NCBI GenBank assembly: GCA_041581135.1
Contig: JBFGCM010000007.1
Coordinates: 1-64,000 of the forward strand
Reading direction: 5' to 3'
Length of the DNA: 64,000 nucleotides
Source: JBFGCM01 sp041581135
GTDB lineage: Bacteria > Actinomycetota > Acidimicrobiia > Spongiisociales > UBA5794
Translations under genes and position numbers: made by a program
Notes under the pieces: model-generated
What the model saw: the letters and a program-made list of their open reading frames with translations, nothing else
Told to the model about the DNA's origin: nothing
Database searches by the model: none
Shown: positions 8,218 to 16,843 of the stretch, piece after piece
Layout of the letters: each line of letters opens with the position of its first letter
Position numbering within the stretch: position 1 is the stretch's first letter

Positions 8218-8820
8218 TCATGAGCCCTTTGCCTCCTCAACGAACCGGGCCACCTTACCGTGGGCCTTCTTCCCCGGTGCCGACTCGAGCTTCGACGATG
8301 CGTCCACTCCCCACGGCCGCGCCAGCCGAATGGCGTCGGCAACGTTGTCGGGGCCGAGTCCCCCGGCGAGCACGAACCTGGCATCCACATCGGCGGCCAA
8401 CGACCAGTCGAACGCCACACCGGTACCCCCGTGCTTGGAATCGTGATACGTGTCGAGCAACGGAATCTGGCCCGGCGGGACGCCTTCCAGATTGGCCACA
8501 TCGCGCACCGCCACCGGCCGCAGCACGAACACACCGCACCTCCCGGCCGCCGATGCAACCTCGTCGGCGTGGCGGCCGTATGGCTGCAACCCGTCGGCGC
8601 CGGCGGCCTTGAGCGCTCCCAGGGCCTCCTCGACGGTCATGTCCACGGTCACCAGCACACGAATGGCCGGGATGCCCCTGGCCAGAGCGGCGGCCTGCTC
8701 GACGCTCACCTTGCGCCGAGACTCGTCCGCCAACACGAACCCCACCGCATCCGCTCCCGCCTCGACGGCGGCCTCGACGTCGTCCCGTGTGGTCAGCCCG
8801 CACACCTTCACCCAGGTCAT
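8218..8820 (-). CDS. trpF: Phosphoribosylanthranilate isomerase
   Basis: 200 residues, ATG at 8820 overlapping the trpC stop as ATGA. It catalyses the Amadori rearrangement of phosphoribosylanthranilate. KVCGLTT at the N terminus contains the catalytic Cys, DTYHDSKHGGTG carries the catalytic Asp in a slightly divergent form, and FVLAGGLGPDNV and GVDASSKLE are the phosphate-binding strands. The C-terminal tail is Lys-rich. This is a free-standing trpF next to trpC, not the bifunctional PriA of Streptomyces and Mycobacterium. Confidence 0.95.
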   Translation of the reverse strand: MTWVKVCGLTTRDDVEAAVEAGADAVGFVLADESRRKVSVEQAAALARGIPAIRVLVTVDMTVEEALGALKAAGADGLQPYGRHADEVASAAGRCGVFVLRPVAVRDVANLEGVPPGQIPLLDTYHDSKHGGTGVAFDWSLAADVDARFVLAGGLGPDNVADAIRLARPWGVDASSKLESAPGKKAHGKVARFVEEAKGS

Positions 8821-9593
8821 GGCGCCCTCCGCGCCATCCCCAGCTCCGCCACGAGCGCAGCCGGGTCGTCGGCCCGAACCAACGCCTCCCCCACCAGGAT
8901 GGCGTCGTAGCCGGCGGCGGCCATACGCGCCGCGCCCTCCCGACCCGACACACCGCTCTCTGCGACCGTGCACGCCGCTCCTTGGAGGAGCGGGGCCACG
9001 GTTTCGGCCACACCGAGGTCGGTGTGGAACGTCTCCAGATCACGGTTGTTCACACCGACGACGACGGCGCCGGCCGCGATGGCTCGCTTCGCCTCATCGG
9101 AGGTGTGCACTTCCACCAATGCCTCCATACCGGCCGCTGCCGTCTCGGCGAGCAGAAGCCCGAGGTCGGCGTCGTCGAGTACCGCCACGATCAGCAGCAC
9201 GGCGTCGGCACCGGCGGCGCGTGCCTCCCAGACCTGCGCCGGGTCCAAGAGGAAGTCCTTGCGGAGAATCGGCACGGATACGGTGCTACGCGCGGCGCGG
9301 AGATCTTCCAGCGATCCCGCGAAGAACTCGGGCTCGGTGAGGACCGAGATGGCGGCGGCGCCTCCGGAGACGTAGGCGGCGGCCTGCGCCGCCGGCTCCA
9401 GGTGCGGGGAGATCTCGCCCACCGACGGCGAACGCCGCTTGATCTCAGCGATGATGTCGAGGCCGGGACCCGCAAGTGCGGCGGCCAGAGAACGAGCGGG
9501 TGCCATGCCGGCGGCGTCGGCCTCGAACCGGTGGCGCTCCGCCCGACTCTCGGGGAGACGCTGCCGCGCCGACGCCAGGATGGTCTCGAGCAT
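8817..9593 (-). CDS. trpC: Indole-3-glycerol phosphate synthase
   Basis: 258 residues, ATG at 9593. It closes the indole ring in tryptophan synthesis. Typical landmarks are IIAEIKRRSPSVGEI near residue 50, SVLTEPEFFAGSLEDL, PILRKDFLLDPAQVWEARAA, VVGVNNRDLETF, TVAESGV and ILVGEALVRADDP, together giving the catalytic Lys/Glu set of the TIM barrel. It is the first gene of the trpC-F-B-A run, with a 43-base gap after the cytochrome c gene. The open frame extending to 9890 is a shadow across that gene. Confidence 0.97.
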   Translation of the reverse strand: MLETILASARQRLPESRAERHRFEADAAGMAPARSLAAALAGPGLDIIAEIKRRSPSVGEISPHLEPAAQAAAYVSGGAAAISVLTEPEFFAGSLEDLRAARSTVSVPILRKDFLLDPAQVWEARAAGADAVLLIVAVLDDADLGLLLAETAAAGMEALVEVHTSDEAKRAIAAGAVVVGVNNRDLETFHTDLGVAETVAPLLQGAACTVAESGVSGREGAARMAAAGYDAILVGEALVRADDPAALVAELGMARRAP

Positions 9594-9636
9594 CCGGCCA
9601 TCGTACCTGCGCCTGGAGGGCTCGCAGGCGGGCGGA

Positions 9637-9951
9637 TCAGGGCGCCATCTGCAGCTCTCGCATGTAGTCCACGAGGCCGTCGATCTGCGCCGAGGTGAGG
9701 CGGTTTCCGTATCCCGGCATCCGGCCCACACCTGCGGTGATCGCGGCATCGAGCTCGGCGTCGCTACGCGAGACGGCGTCACTGCCGGCCCCGACGGCAG
9801 GACCGCTTCCACCCGAGCCATCGGCCCCGTGGCACGCTGCGCACGAGTTCGCGTACAGCTCGGCACCCTCCAGCCCCTCCAGTGAGCCACACGATGTTGC
9901 CAGCACCAGGACCACCGCGGCGAGTCCCAGGACGAGTTTCCGATTGCGCAT
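9637..9951 (-). CDS. Small lipoprotein cytochrome c
   Basis: 104 residues. The N terminus is a signal peptide (MRNRKLVLGLAAVVLVLATS) ending in a lipobox with Cys21, so it is probably lipid-anchored on the outer face of the membrane. One CAACH haem motif follows near residue 37, and the likely Met axial ligand is in GRMPGYGNRLT near residue 80, as in class I cytochromes. It starts 10 bases after the sensor kinase stop, so it probably shares that transcript. A ccdA gene for haem-protein maturation lies 5 kb upstream. It may carry single electrons to a membrane partner; the partner is unknown. Confidence 0.88.
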   Translation of the reverse strand: MRNRKLVLGLAAVVLVLATSCGSLEGLEGAELYANSCAACHGADGSGGSGPAVGAGSDAVSRSDAELDAAITAGVGRMPGYGNRLTSAQIDGLVDYMRELQMAP

Positions 9952-9961
9952 CGGCGGGACG

Positions 9962-11365
9962 CTAGTCGGCCCCGGATCCTTGGCCGATGCTCACGGGAAA
10001 CGACACGCTGACAATGGTGCCGCGACCGATCTCACTCTCCACAGTCACCTGTCCACCGAGCACGTCGACCAGCTCCTTGACGATGGTCAGGCCGAGACCG
10101 CTCCCTTCGGGGCGCACGGCGCGGTACCGCTGGGCGACATAGAGCCGCTCGAACAGATGGGGCAAGTCGGAGCTGTCGATCCCGGGTCCGCTGTCAGCCA
10201 CCCGCACCACGAGCCGATCGCCATCGCCGCGGTGGAGCCCGATCGTCACCTCTCCACTCTCAGGGGTGTAGCGCAGGGCGTTCTCGATGAGGTTTCCCAG
10301 TACCTGCCCGACGCGATCGGCATCGGTGATCACGTCCCCGACATCGGCCAGGTCCGTGGTGAGCCGTACGTGCGCCGCGTCGGCGCGCCCCCGGAAGGCT
10401 TCGGCGATCTCCTTGAGGTGAGCGCGCAGATCGACCGGCTCCGGTCGCAAGGTGAATTCGCGAGCTTCGAGCCGTGACAGCAGCATGAGGTCTTCGACCA
10501 GCCGGCTGAGGCGGCCGGCCTGGGTGTGGAGCACTCCGGCGACGCGGGGCAGATCGTCTTCGGGCACGTGGCCCGCCTGAATGGCTTCCGCATAGCCGCG
10601 GATGGTGGTGAGCGGCGTTCGCAGGTCGTGGCCGACGCTCATGAGGAAGTCTCGTTCCCGCCTGCGGGCGTGATCGAGCTGCGCCCCCATCTCGTTGAAC
10701 GTCGCGGCGACGGCAGCGACCTCGTCATCACCGTCCTCGGGGGCGCGAGCCGAGAAGTCGCCGGCGGCAAAGGCTCTGGTGGCAGCGGTGAGCGCATCGA
10801 GACGCCTGGCGGTCTGACGGGCCAGATATCCCGCCAGCAGCAGGGTCAGGCCGGCCCCGGCCACGAGCGCAAGAACGATCGGGCGCAACAGCCCACTGGC
10901 TCCGAGGGGTACGGTGTCTCGCCCTATGACCACGAGCAGCGGCACGGGGCGGTTGATGTCGACCTGCCGGATCACCACGCTTACCTCGGTGCCCCTGACG
11001 TTCACGCTCGTGATCTGACGGTCGGGGAGCCCCGGCTCCAGCCGGGAGATGATCACATCGTTGGGCCCCAAGGCCCGCAGTTCACCGTCCACCACGATCG
11101 CCGCCTCGACGTAGTCGTGGCCGCCGACCTGCCTGGCGATCTCGGTGAGCTCGATGGTGCGCTGGCCGAGTTCACGCAACGATGGGGCGTCGGTGGCGTT
11201 CCCGAGCTGTTGGGCCAGCAGGCGAGCGGTGACCTCGGCCTGTCGAAAGAGGTCATCTCGAGCCTCCGCCGCAGCGCTGCGGCTGATGGCGCCGACGGCG
11301 AGGACACCGATGACCAGCATCACGAACGCGACGACGGCAGCACCCCAGAAGATCCGGCGTTGCAT
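9962..11365 (-). CDS. Two-component sensor histidine kinase
   Basis: 467 residues. It has a transmembrane helix at about 8-28, an extracytoplasmic sensor region (29-160), a second helix at about 162-182, a HAMP linker (ARRLDALTAATRAFAAGDFS), and a dimerisation domain with phospho-accepting His246 in SVGHDLRTPLTTIRGYAE. The ATPase domain has the N box NLIENALRYTPE, the G1 box VADSGPGID and the G2 box GSGLGLTIVKELVD. The start codon overlaps the regulator stop (TGATG), so the pair is coupled. It belongs to the large OmpR-partner kinase family; the stimulus is not evident, although the cytochrome c downstream suggests an envelope or redox signal. Confidence 0.95.
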   Translation of the reverse strand: MQRRIFWGAAVVAFVMLVIGVLAVGAISRSAAAEARDDLFRQAEVTARLLAQQLGNATDAPSLRELGQRTIELTEIARQVGGHDYVEAAIVVDGELRALGPNDVIISRLEPGLPDRQITSVNVRGTEVSVVIRQVDINRPVPLLVVIGRDTVPLGASGLLRPIVLALVAGAGLTLLLAGYLARQTARRLDALTAATRAFAAGDFSARAPEDGDDEVAAVAATFNEMGAQLDHARRRERDFLMSVGHDLRTPLTTIRGYAEAIQAGHVPEDDLPRVAGVLHTQAGRLSRLVEDLMLLSRLEAREFTLRPEPVDLRAHLKEIAEAFRGRADAAHVRLTTDLADVGDVITDADRVGQVLGNLIENALRYTPESGEVTIGLHRGDGDRLVVRVADSGPGIDSSDLPHLFERLYVAQRYRAVRPEGSGLGLTIVKELVDVLGGQVTVESEIGRGTIVSVSFPVSIGQGSGAD

Positions 11366-12045
11366 CAGTCACGCATTCGGTAGCCCACTCCCCACACCGT
11401 CTCGATGGGGATGTCCGGGAGCTTCTTGCGGAGCTGCCGGATGTGGACATCGACCGTCCTCGTCTCGCCGAAGTACTCGTACCCCCACACTGCCTCGAGG
11501 ATCTGCGATCTGGACAGCACGAGTCCCAGGTTGTCGGCCAGGTACCACAAGAGATCGAACTCGCGAGCGGTGGGACGGATCACGGTTCCATCCGGCAGGG
11601 TGACTTCACGCCGCCCCGAGTCGATCCGGAAGCTCGTCACCTCCAACGTCTGCGGCGCCATCGGCCGCTCCTCGGCACGCCGGAGGACGGCCTTGACTCG
11701 CGCCACCAACTCGCGCGGCGAGAACGGCTTCGTCACGTAGTCGTCTGCACCGATCTCCAGACCGACCACCTTGTCCACCTCGCTGTCGCGAGCCGTGAGC
11801 ATGATGACCGGCACGTCGGACGTGGCGCGGATCCGGCGACACACCTCGACGCCGTCCATGCCCGGCAGCCCCAGATCCAACAACACGACTCGGGCCTCAC
11901 GCGAGGCCAGCCGATCCAACCCGCTCTCACCGTCGGCGGCATGCACGAACCGGTAGCCCTCGTTCTCGAAATACATCCGAACCAGTTCGGCGATCTCTTC
12001 TTCGTCCTCGATGAGCAGCACCATGCCGCGATGTGTCTCGGTCAT
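11365..12045 (-). CDS. OmpR/PhoB-family response regulator
   Basis: 226 residues, ATG start. The receiver domain (about 8-120) has the acidic pocket IEDEEE, the phosphorylation site Asp57 in VVLLDLGLPGMDG, MLTARDSE and the conserved Lys in YVTKPFSPRE. The C-terminal winged helix (about 130-224) has REFDLLWYLADNLG and TRTVDVHIRQLRKKL. It is a transcription regulator partnered with the kinase that follows. Two ACNNNTGT-type elements with an 11-bp period just upstream (12065-12083) could be its own binding site. Confidence 0.96.
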   Translation of the reverse strand: MTETHRGMVLLIEDEEEIAELVRMYFENEGYRFVHAADGESGLDRLASREARVVLLDLGLPGMDGVEVCRRIRATSDVPVIMLTARDSEVDKVVGLEIGADDYVTKPFSPRELVARVKAVLRRAEERPMAPQTLEVTSFRIDSGRREVTLPDGTVIRPTAREFDLLWYLADNLGLVLSRSQILEAVWGYEYFGETRTVDVHIRQLRKKLPDIPIETVWGVGYRMRD

Positions 12046-12064
12046 CTCACTCGAATCATCGGTA

Positions 12065-12083
12065 ACACTTGTTCGACGTTTGT
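12065..12083. promoter_or_regulatory. Candidate response-regulator direct repeats
   Basis: ACACTTGT (12065-12072) and ACGTTTGT (12076-12083) match at 6 of 8 positions with an 11-bp period, the spacing commonly used by OmpR/PhoB-type dimers, 20 bases before the regulator start. Confidence 0.35.
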
Positions 12084-12110
12084 AAGAGGTGAGTGAAGGA
12101 AACGGGCGAC

Positions 12111-13037
12111 CTACACCAGCGGGAGTGCTTCCACCCGGGCCGAGGCCGTGCCGCCTTCCCAGGTGACCTCGACCCTGTCGGCGGGCTGCACCTCACGACG
12201 GATGAGGCCCAGGCCGACCGGAGCCATCACTTCGAGCGACTCGGCGACCGATGTGATCCGACCGACCACCCGCTCGCCGCTGACGACTTCGGCGCCCTCG
12301 GGCGGCAACACGTTGTCCTCGAGCACGACGGCGCGCAGATGCCGGTTGACGTGGCCGCGAGAGTCGATGCGGGCCACCAGCTCCTGGCCCAGGTAGCACC
12401 CCTTGGTGAAGGACACGGCGCCCTCGACCACATCTGCTTCCTGGGGAATGGTCGACCCATCGATGTCGACTCCCATGCGGGGCTCCCCCTGCTCCACTCG
12501 CACGGCGGTCAGCGCCAGGCGGCCGGCGCGGGCCGCCCCGTTGCCGAGCACGGTGGGCTCGGACTCCTCAGCGATGAAGTAGCGAGGCAGAGAACCCAAC
12601 GGGGCCTTTGCCACCAGTGGATGCGCCGACCAGCCATCGGTGACGAGCTCGATGCGACCGAGCACGGTGGCTGCCTCGGGCCCCACGAGGCTGGAGAGCT
12701 CTGCAGGCCCGGTGATCTGCGCATCCACCCGTATCTTGAACCGGGAGAGATCGCCGACGACGTCGTCCCCCACCCCGGCGTCGGCAACGAGCCCGAACTC
12801 GGCGTCCCCGACCAACACCCAGAGCACCGCCCGCAGCTTGCCTTGCGGCGCCAGCAGCAGCGACCGCACCACGCTCCCCGGTACCGCCGCCGCGAGGTCC
12901 TGACTGAGGAGTCCGTCGAGGAATCCGGCCGCGTCGGGCCCCCGCACCCACACCACTTCGTGCGTGCCGGTGACCACCGCGGCGCCCGTGCGAAGTGAGG
13001 CGTATTCGCCGGTGACGTCGCCGTAGGAGTCAGACAT
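12111..13037 (-). CDS. ygfZ: Folate-binding YgfZ/GcvT-like protein
   Basis: 308 residues from the ATG at 13037, which overlaps the trpE stop (ATGTCTGA) and has GGAG 9 bases upstream; the TTG 15 bases further up is less likely. The YgfZ signature KGCYLGQE, with the conserved Cys, lies in the C-terminal half, and GPDAAGFLDGLLSQDL is typical of the N-terminal fold. Family members bind folate and help maintain certain iron-sulfur enzymes. They lack the glycine cleavage role of GcvT. Coupled to trpE by overlap, with the regulator gene 65 bases downstream. Confidence 0.9.
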   Translation of the reverse strand: MSDSYGDVTGEYASLRTGAAVVTGTHEVVWVRGPDAAGFLDGLLSQDLAAAVPGSVVRSLLLAPQGKLRAVLWVLVGDAEFGLVADAGVGDDVVGDLSRFKIRVDAQITGPAELSSLVGPEAATVLGRIELVTDGWSAHPLVAKAPLGSLPRYFIAEESEPTVLGNGAARAGRLALTAVRVEQGEPRMGVDIDGSTIPQEADVVEGAVSFTKGCYLGQELVARIDSRGHVNRHLRAVVLEDNVLPPEGAEVVSGERVVGRITSVAESLEVMAPVGLGLIRREVQPADRVEVTWEGGTASARVEALPLV

Positions 13038-14490
13038 CGCCGGCAGCTCCAATGGCGGCGAGGGCGGCGGCGGCCTTGTTCAGACACTCTTCGTACTCGG
13101 CGACGGCGACACTGTCCGCCACGATGCCGGCGCCCGCCTGCACCCAGGCCTTGCCACCGGCTATCACAAGGGTTCGCAGTGCAATCGCCGTATCGAGGTT
13201 CCCGGAGAAGTCCACGTACCCCACCGCACCGGCGTATGGGCCACGAGCCGTCGGCTCCAGCTCGTCGATGATCTCCATCGCTCTCACCTTGGGCGCCCCC
13301 GACACCGTGCCATGCGGGAAGGTCGCTCGCAGGACGTCCACGGGACCCAGGCCGTCGCGGATGCGGCCCGACACACCGGAGACGATGTGCATGACATGGG
13401 AATACCGCTCGATCACCATCAGCTCGTCCACCGTGATGGATCCGAACTCGCACACCCGACCCAGGTCGTTGCGCGCCAAATCGACCAGCATGACGTGCTC
13501 GGCCCGCTCCTTGGGATCGGCGAGCAGCTCGGCGGCCAGCGCCTCGTCCTCGCGCGGCGACAATCCTCGAGGGCGGGTGCCGGCGATCGGTCGACTCGTC
13601 ACCTGCCCGTCCCGTAGCCGCGACATCAACTCCGGCGACGAACCCGCGATGGAAAGGCCACGACGCCGGACAAAGAACAGGAACGGTGACGGGTTCACCA
13701 GCCGCAGTGCCCGGTATACGGCAAACGGGTCGCCATCGAAGTCGGCCTCGAGCCGGAGCGATGGCACGATCTGGAAGGCGTCGCCCGCATTGATGTAGTC
13801 GACGGCACGCTCCACCGAAGTGATGAACTCCGCCTTGGTGGTGTTCGACCGAGCCTCCGGCGCGACGTCGAACCGGGGACGGGCGTGCACCGTGTATGGC
13901 TGCCGATGGCCAAGGCGGTCCACCACCTCTCCCAGCTCGGCGGCGGCCTCGTCGTACTGATGCTCGGGATGATCCCCGACGTACACGTTGCGGAAGATCC
14001 GTAGCGTCTGCGCGAACCGGTCCAGCGCCACCACGAAACCGGGGAACATCCAGACCATCTCGGGAAGACCCCGATCGTCGGGAGGCGGATCGGGAAGATG
14101 CTCCACGTACCGCACACAGTCGTAGGACAGATACCCGACGCCCCCGGCGTAGAAAGGAGGCGCATCGTCGGGGACGGCGGTCCGATGCCGCTGCAGCACG
14201 ATTTCGAGTGCCTCGAGCGGGTCGGCTCCGGACAGATCGATGTTGGAGCCCTCGAGCCGGCTCGTCCCGCCCTGGCTCACCAAGGTGACCTCGGGACGCC
14301 AGCCGACGAACGACCACCTCGCCCACCGCTCACCACCCTCGACGGACTCCAGCAGGAATCCGTCGTTGTCGCCGACCAACCTCTCGAAGACGGACACAGC
14401 CGTTTCGCGATCGCCGAGCACATCGATCCACACCGGCACCACCTCGTGTGAGGCGGCCAGCGTCATGAATTCGGCGCGTGAGGGCTGCAC
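13030..14490 (-). CDS. trpE: Anthranilate synthase component I
   Basis: 486 residues, GTG start at 14490. It makes anthranilate from chorismate, using ammonia from a TrpG subunit that is not in this window. The N-terminal LLES motif (FLLESVEGGERWARWSFVGW) is the tryptophan feedback site. The chorismate-binding domain has SPELMSRL, PIAGTRPRG, EHVMLVDLARNDLGRV, FPHGTVSGAPKVRAMEIID and AGAGIVADSVAVAEYEE. The preceding 217 bases contain duplicated hairpins, so leader control is possible. It is separated from trpC by four unrelated genes. Confidence 0.96.
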   Translation of the reverse strand: MQPSRAEFMTLAASHEVVPVWIDVLGDRETAVSVFERLVGDNDGFLLESVEGGERWARWSFVGWRPEVTLVSQGGTSRLEGSNIDLSGADPLEALEIVLQRHRTAVPDDAPPFYAGGVGYLSYDCVRYVEHLPDPPPDDRGLPEMVWMFPGFVVALDRFAQTLRIFRNVYVGDHPEHQYDEAAAELGEVVDRLGHRQPYTVHARPRFDVAPEARSNTTKAEFITSVERAVDYINAGDAFQIVPSLRLEADFDGDPFAVYRALRLVNPSPFLFFVRRRGLSIAGSSPELMSRLRDGQVTSRPIAGTRPRGLSPREDEALAAELLADPKERAEHVMLVDLARNDLGRVCEFGSITVDELMVIERYSHVMHIVSGVSGRIRDGLGPVDVLRATFPHGTVSGAPKVRAMEIIDELEPTARGPYAGAVGYVDFSGNLDTAIALRTLVIAGGKAWVQAGAGIVADSVAVAEYEECLNKAAAALAAIGAAGDV

Positions 14491-14707
14491 GGGACCATAT
14501 TGGTCCGTCCTGAGCCGTCACGGGCTGCCAACGAGCACCAGACCGGTGGAAGCGCCGACAGGACGGGCTCCAACGACCGGCGCCGGAGCAGCGACAACAC
14601 GACTCGGGCGGCCGTCGCCTGCGGGACCACGCACCAGAGCGGCAGCACGTAGCTGCGACGGCCCCACCACCCGGGCTCCGAGCACCCGCGCCGGAGCAGC
14701 TACAAGG
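14491..14707 (-). promoter_or_regulatory. Leader region of trpE with two copies of a hairpin element
   Basis: Two 32-base direct repeats, 14566-14597 and 14674-14705, match at 27 positions. In each, GCTCC and GGAGC can pair across a 13-base loop, and both arms are intact in both copies. A short open frame here (14463-14648) has only isolated Trp codons, so classic peptide attenuation is not evident. Confidence 0.4.
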
Positions 14708-15463
14708 CTAAATAGTCGTGAGACCGTCCAGGTTGAGTCTTATCAAGAGATCGGTGAACCACGAGGACAACCGGGTCAGCTCACCGGTCACCATGAGCAC
14801 GCCAAAGCCGGCGAGCAGGAGGCCGGACGCCACGTTGATGGGACGGACATAGCGACGGACCCAGGTGAAGAACGAGAACGCCTTGGTCATGGCCAGGGAG
14901 GCCAGCAGGAAGGGGATGCCGAGCCCGAGGGAGTACGCAGCGAGCAATCCCATGCCGCGACCGACGGTGTCCTCGCTCGAAGCAAGGGCAAAGATGGCGG
15001 CGAGGACGGGACCGATGCACGGCGTCCAGCCGAATGCGAAGGCGGCACCCATCACCGGCGGAGCGAAGCTGCCCAGCTTGCTCGGTCGCACGTCGACCCG
15101 GCGTTCCCGCATGAAGGGCAAGAGGATGCGTGGGTTCCACACGGCGGTGACGGCGATGAACACCCCCATCAGGATGACGACCCATCCGGCGATCCGGGTG
15201 AACGTGCCGAGGTTCTGTCGCATGAACGATCCCAAACCGGTGGCAAAGGCCCCCAACATCACGAACACCGTGGTGAACCCGGCGATGAAGAGCAACGTGC
15301 CGGTGGCGACCTTGCGCACCGAGGCATTGCCCTCGGCGAGGTCCTGCACCGAGTACCCGGACATGAGGCTCAAGTAGCCGGGCAGCAACGGCAGCACGCA
15401 CGGCGACACGAAGCTGAGCGCACCGAACACGAATGCGATGAGGAAATTGACGTCGGTTTCCAT
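14708..15463 (-). CDS. ccdA: Cytochrome c biogenesis protein CcdA (DsbD-type membrane protein)
   Basis: 251 residues from the ATG at 15463; a GTG 30 bases upstream is possible. Six membrane helices are visible. The two conserved redox cysteines lie in FVSPCVLPLLPGYLSLMSG (helix 1) and FGWTPCIGPVLAAIF (helix 4), the family hallmark. It passes electrons from cytoplasmic thioredoxin to extracytoplasmic thiol proteins, such as those preparing apocytochrome c for haem attachment. A cytochrome c gene lies in the same direction 5 kb downstream. Divergent from the MFS gene. Confidence 0.93.
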   Translation of the reverse strand: METDVNFLIAFVFGALSFVSPCVLPLLPGYLSLMSGYSVQDLAEGNASVRKVATGTLLFIAGFTTVFVMLGAFATGLGSFMRQNLGTFTRIAGWVVILMGVFIAVTAVWNPRILLPFMRERRVDVRPSKLGSFAPPVMGAAFAFGWTPCIGPVLAAIFALASSEDTVGRGMGLLAAYSLGLGIPFLLASLAMTKAFSFFTWVRRYVRPINVASGLLLAGFGVLMVTGELTRLSSWFTDLLIRLNLDGLTTI

Positions 15464-15589
15464 CGGCCTCGCCCCTGGCTGACATCGGGCCACCCGCCCC
15501 GGAGGCCGGCTTCCGAAGCCAACCCGTCATGGTGGCGGTTGATTCCCATTATCCCGCCGGTCCGTCGTTGTGGGTAATCTCTCGGCCTC

Positions 15590-16843
15590 GTGGTGCTCCC
15601 GAATGCCCTCCGGCCGGCGACTCGGCTCAACGTCCGCGACCGGCGGATCGTGTTTCTCATGGCCGTGGCGGCGTTCGTGTCGGGGTATGGCGGGGCGTTG
15701 CTGAGTCACACCTTGCCATACGCCCGGATGAGCCTCGACTTGACGGAAGGCGAGTTCAACTGGGTGTTCGCCGCGACCAGAGCGGCTTCGTTCCTGGCGC
15801 TCCTCTTCGCGATGGTCGGCGATCGCCGCGGCCGGCGGCGACCGTTCCTGCTCGCCGTTGCGCTGCTCCCCACCTCCAACCTGCTCACGTCTCTGGTACC
15901 CGGCGCGATCCCTTTCGTGGTGTTCCAATCGATCACGCGTATCAGCGTGGTGGCGATCGCAGCGCTGGCCGTGGTGATCCTCGCCGAGGAGCTGAGCCCG
16001 CCGATTCGGGGATATGGCATCGGCATCTATGCCATGACATCGGCGATGGGCACCGGGCTCAGCCTCATCTTGCTGCCGATCACCGAGAGGAGCGATGACG
16101 CCTGGCGCATCCTCTTCGCACTCACCGCCGTCGGGTTCCTGGCCCTCCCGTTGCTGGCAAAGTTTCTCAACGAGTCGCGAGCCTTCGTGCCGGACCTCGA
16201 CCCGGTCTCGTTCGGACAAGCCATGCGGGCGGGAGTGGGCAAGTACTTCTGGCCGCTTGCCGGCGTGGCGTTCTTCGTGGCCGCGTTCTCGTCACCGGCG
16301 TTCAACTTCGTCCTGGAGCGCATGATCGACGATCTGCAGTGGGAGGCGGGGCCGGCTCGGTTCTTGCTGATCGTGTTCTCCGGCGCCGGCACCCTGGGCT
16401 TGCTCGCAGGTGGCCGCGCCGCAGACTTGATCGGGCGCCGGCCTACCACTGTCGCCGCGATCCTCCTCGGCCTCGTTGGTGGCCTCGGCTTCTACTCACT
16501 CGGCTCTGGGTGGCTGTTGGCTCCCTCCATCTTCATCGCCTCGTTCGGCGCAAGCATGCTCACACCGGCGTTCGGCGCCCACAAGACCGAGCTCTTCCCC
16601 ACGCGGATTCGGGCCACCATCGGCGGCTGGATATCCAACGCGGCGATTGCCGGAAGCATCGGCGGTTTCGTGTTCGGAGCGCTGTACGTCGATTCGCTGG
16701 GCTTGTCCATGTCGATTGCCGTCCTCGGTGTGGGTCTGGTGTTCGCCACCTTCCTGGCGCTCAGGCTCCCGGAGACGAGGGGACGCGATCTGCTCGGAGC
16801 GGCCCGCGCAGCTGCCACACCGCCAGAGCACTCCCCCGAATAA
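15590..16843 (+). CDS. Major facilitator superfamily transporter
   Basis: 417 residues, GTG start at 15590. Twelve membrane helices are likely. The motif A loop between helices 2 and 3 is present as VGDRRGRRRP and again in the second half as GGRAADLIGRRP, and LPETRGRDL near the C terminus recalls the sugar-porter subfamily. The substrate cannot be told from sequence. Its last 83 bases overlap the 3' end of the convergent MATE gene. Confidence 0.9.
   Translation: MVLPNALRPATRLNVRDRRIVFLMAVAAFVSGYGGALLSHTLPYARMSLDLTEGEFNWVFAATRAASFLALLFAMVGDRRGRRRPFLLAVALLPTSNLLTSLVPGAIPFVVFQSITRISVVAIAALAVVILAEELSPPIRGYGIGIYAMTSAMGTGLSLILLPITERSDDAWRILFALTAVGFLALPLLAKFLNESRAFVPDLDPVSFGQAMRAGVGKYFWPLAGVAFFVAAFSSPAFNFVLERMIDDLQWEAGPARFLLIVFSGAGTLGLLAGGRAADLIGRRPTTVAAILLGLVGGLGFYSLGSGWLLAPSIFIASFGASMLTPAFGAHKTELFPTRIRATIGGWISNAAIAGSIGGFVFGALYVDSLGLSMSIAVLGVGLVFATFLALRLPETRGRDLLGAARAAATPPEHSPE

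Noticed and set aside
14463..14648. Possible trp leader peptide
   Set aside because: Contains only isolated Trp codons, and overlaps the trpE start without a ribosome binding site.
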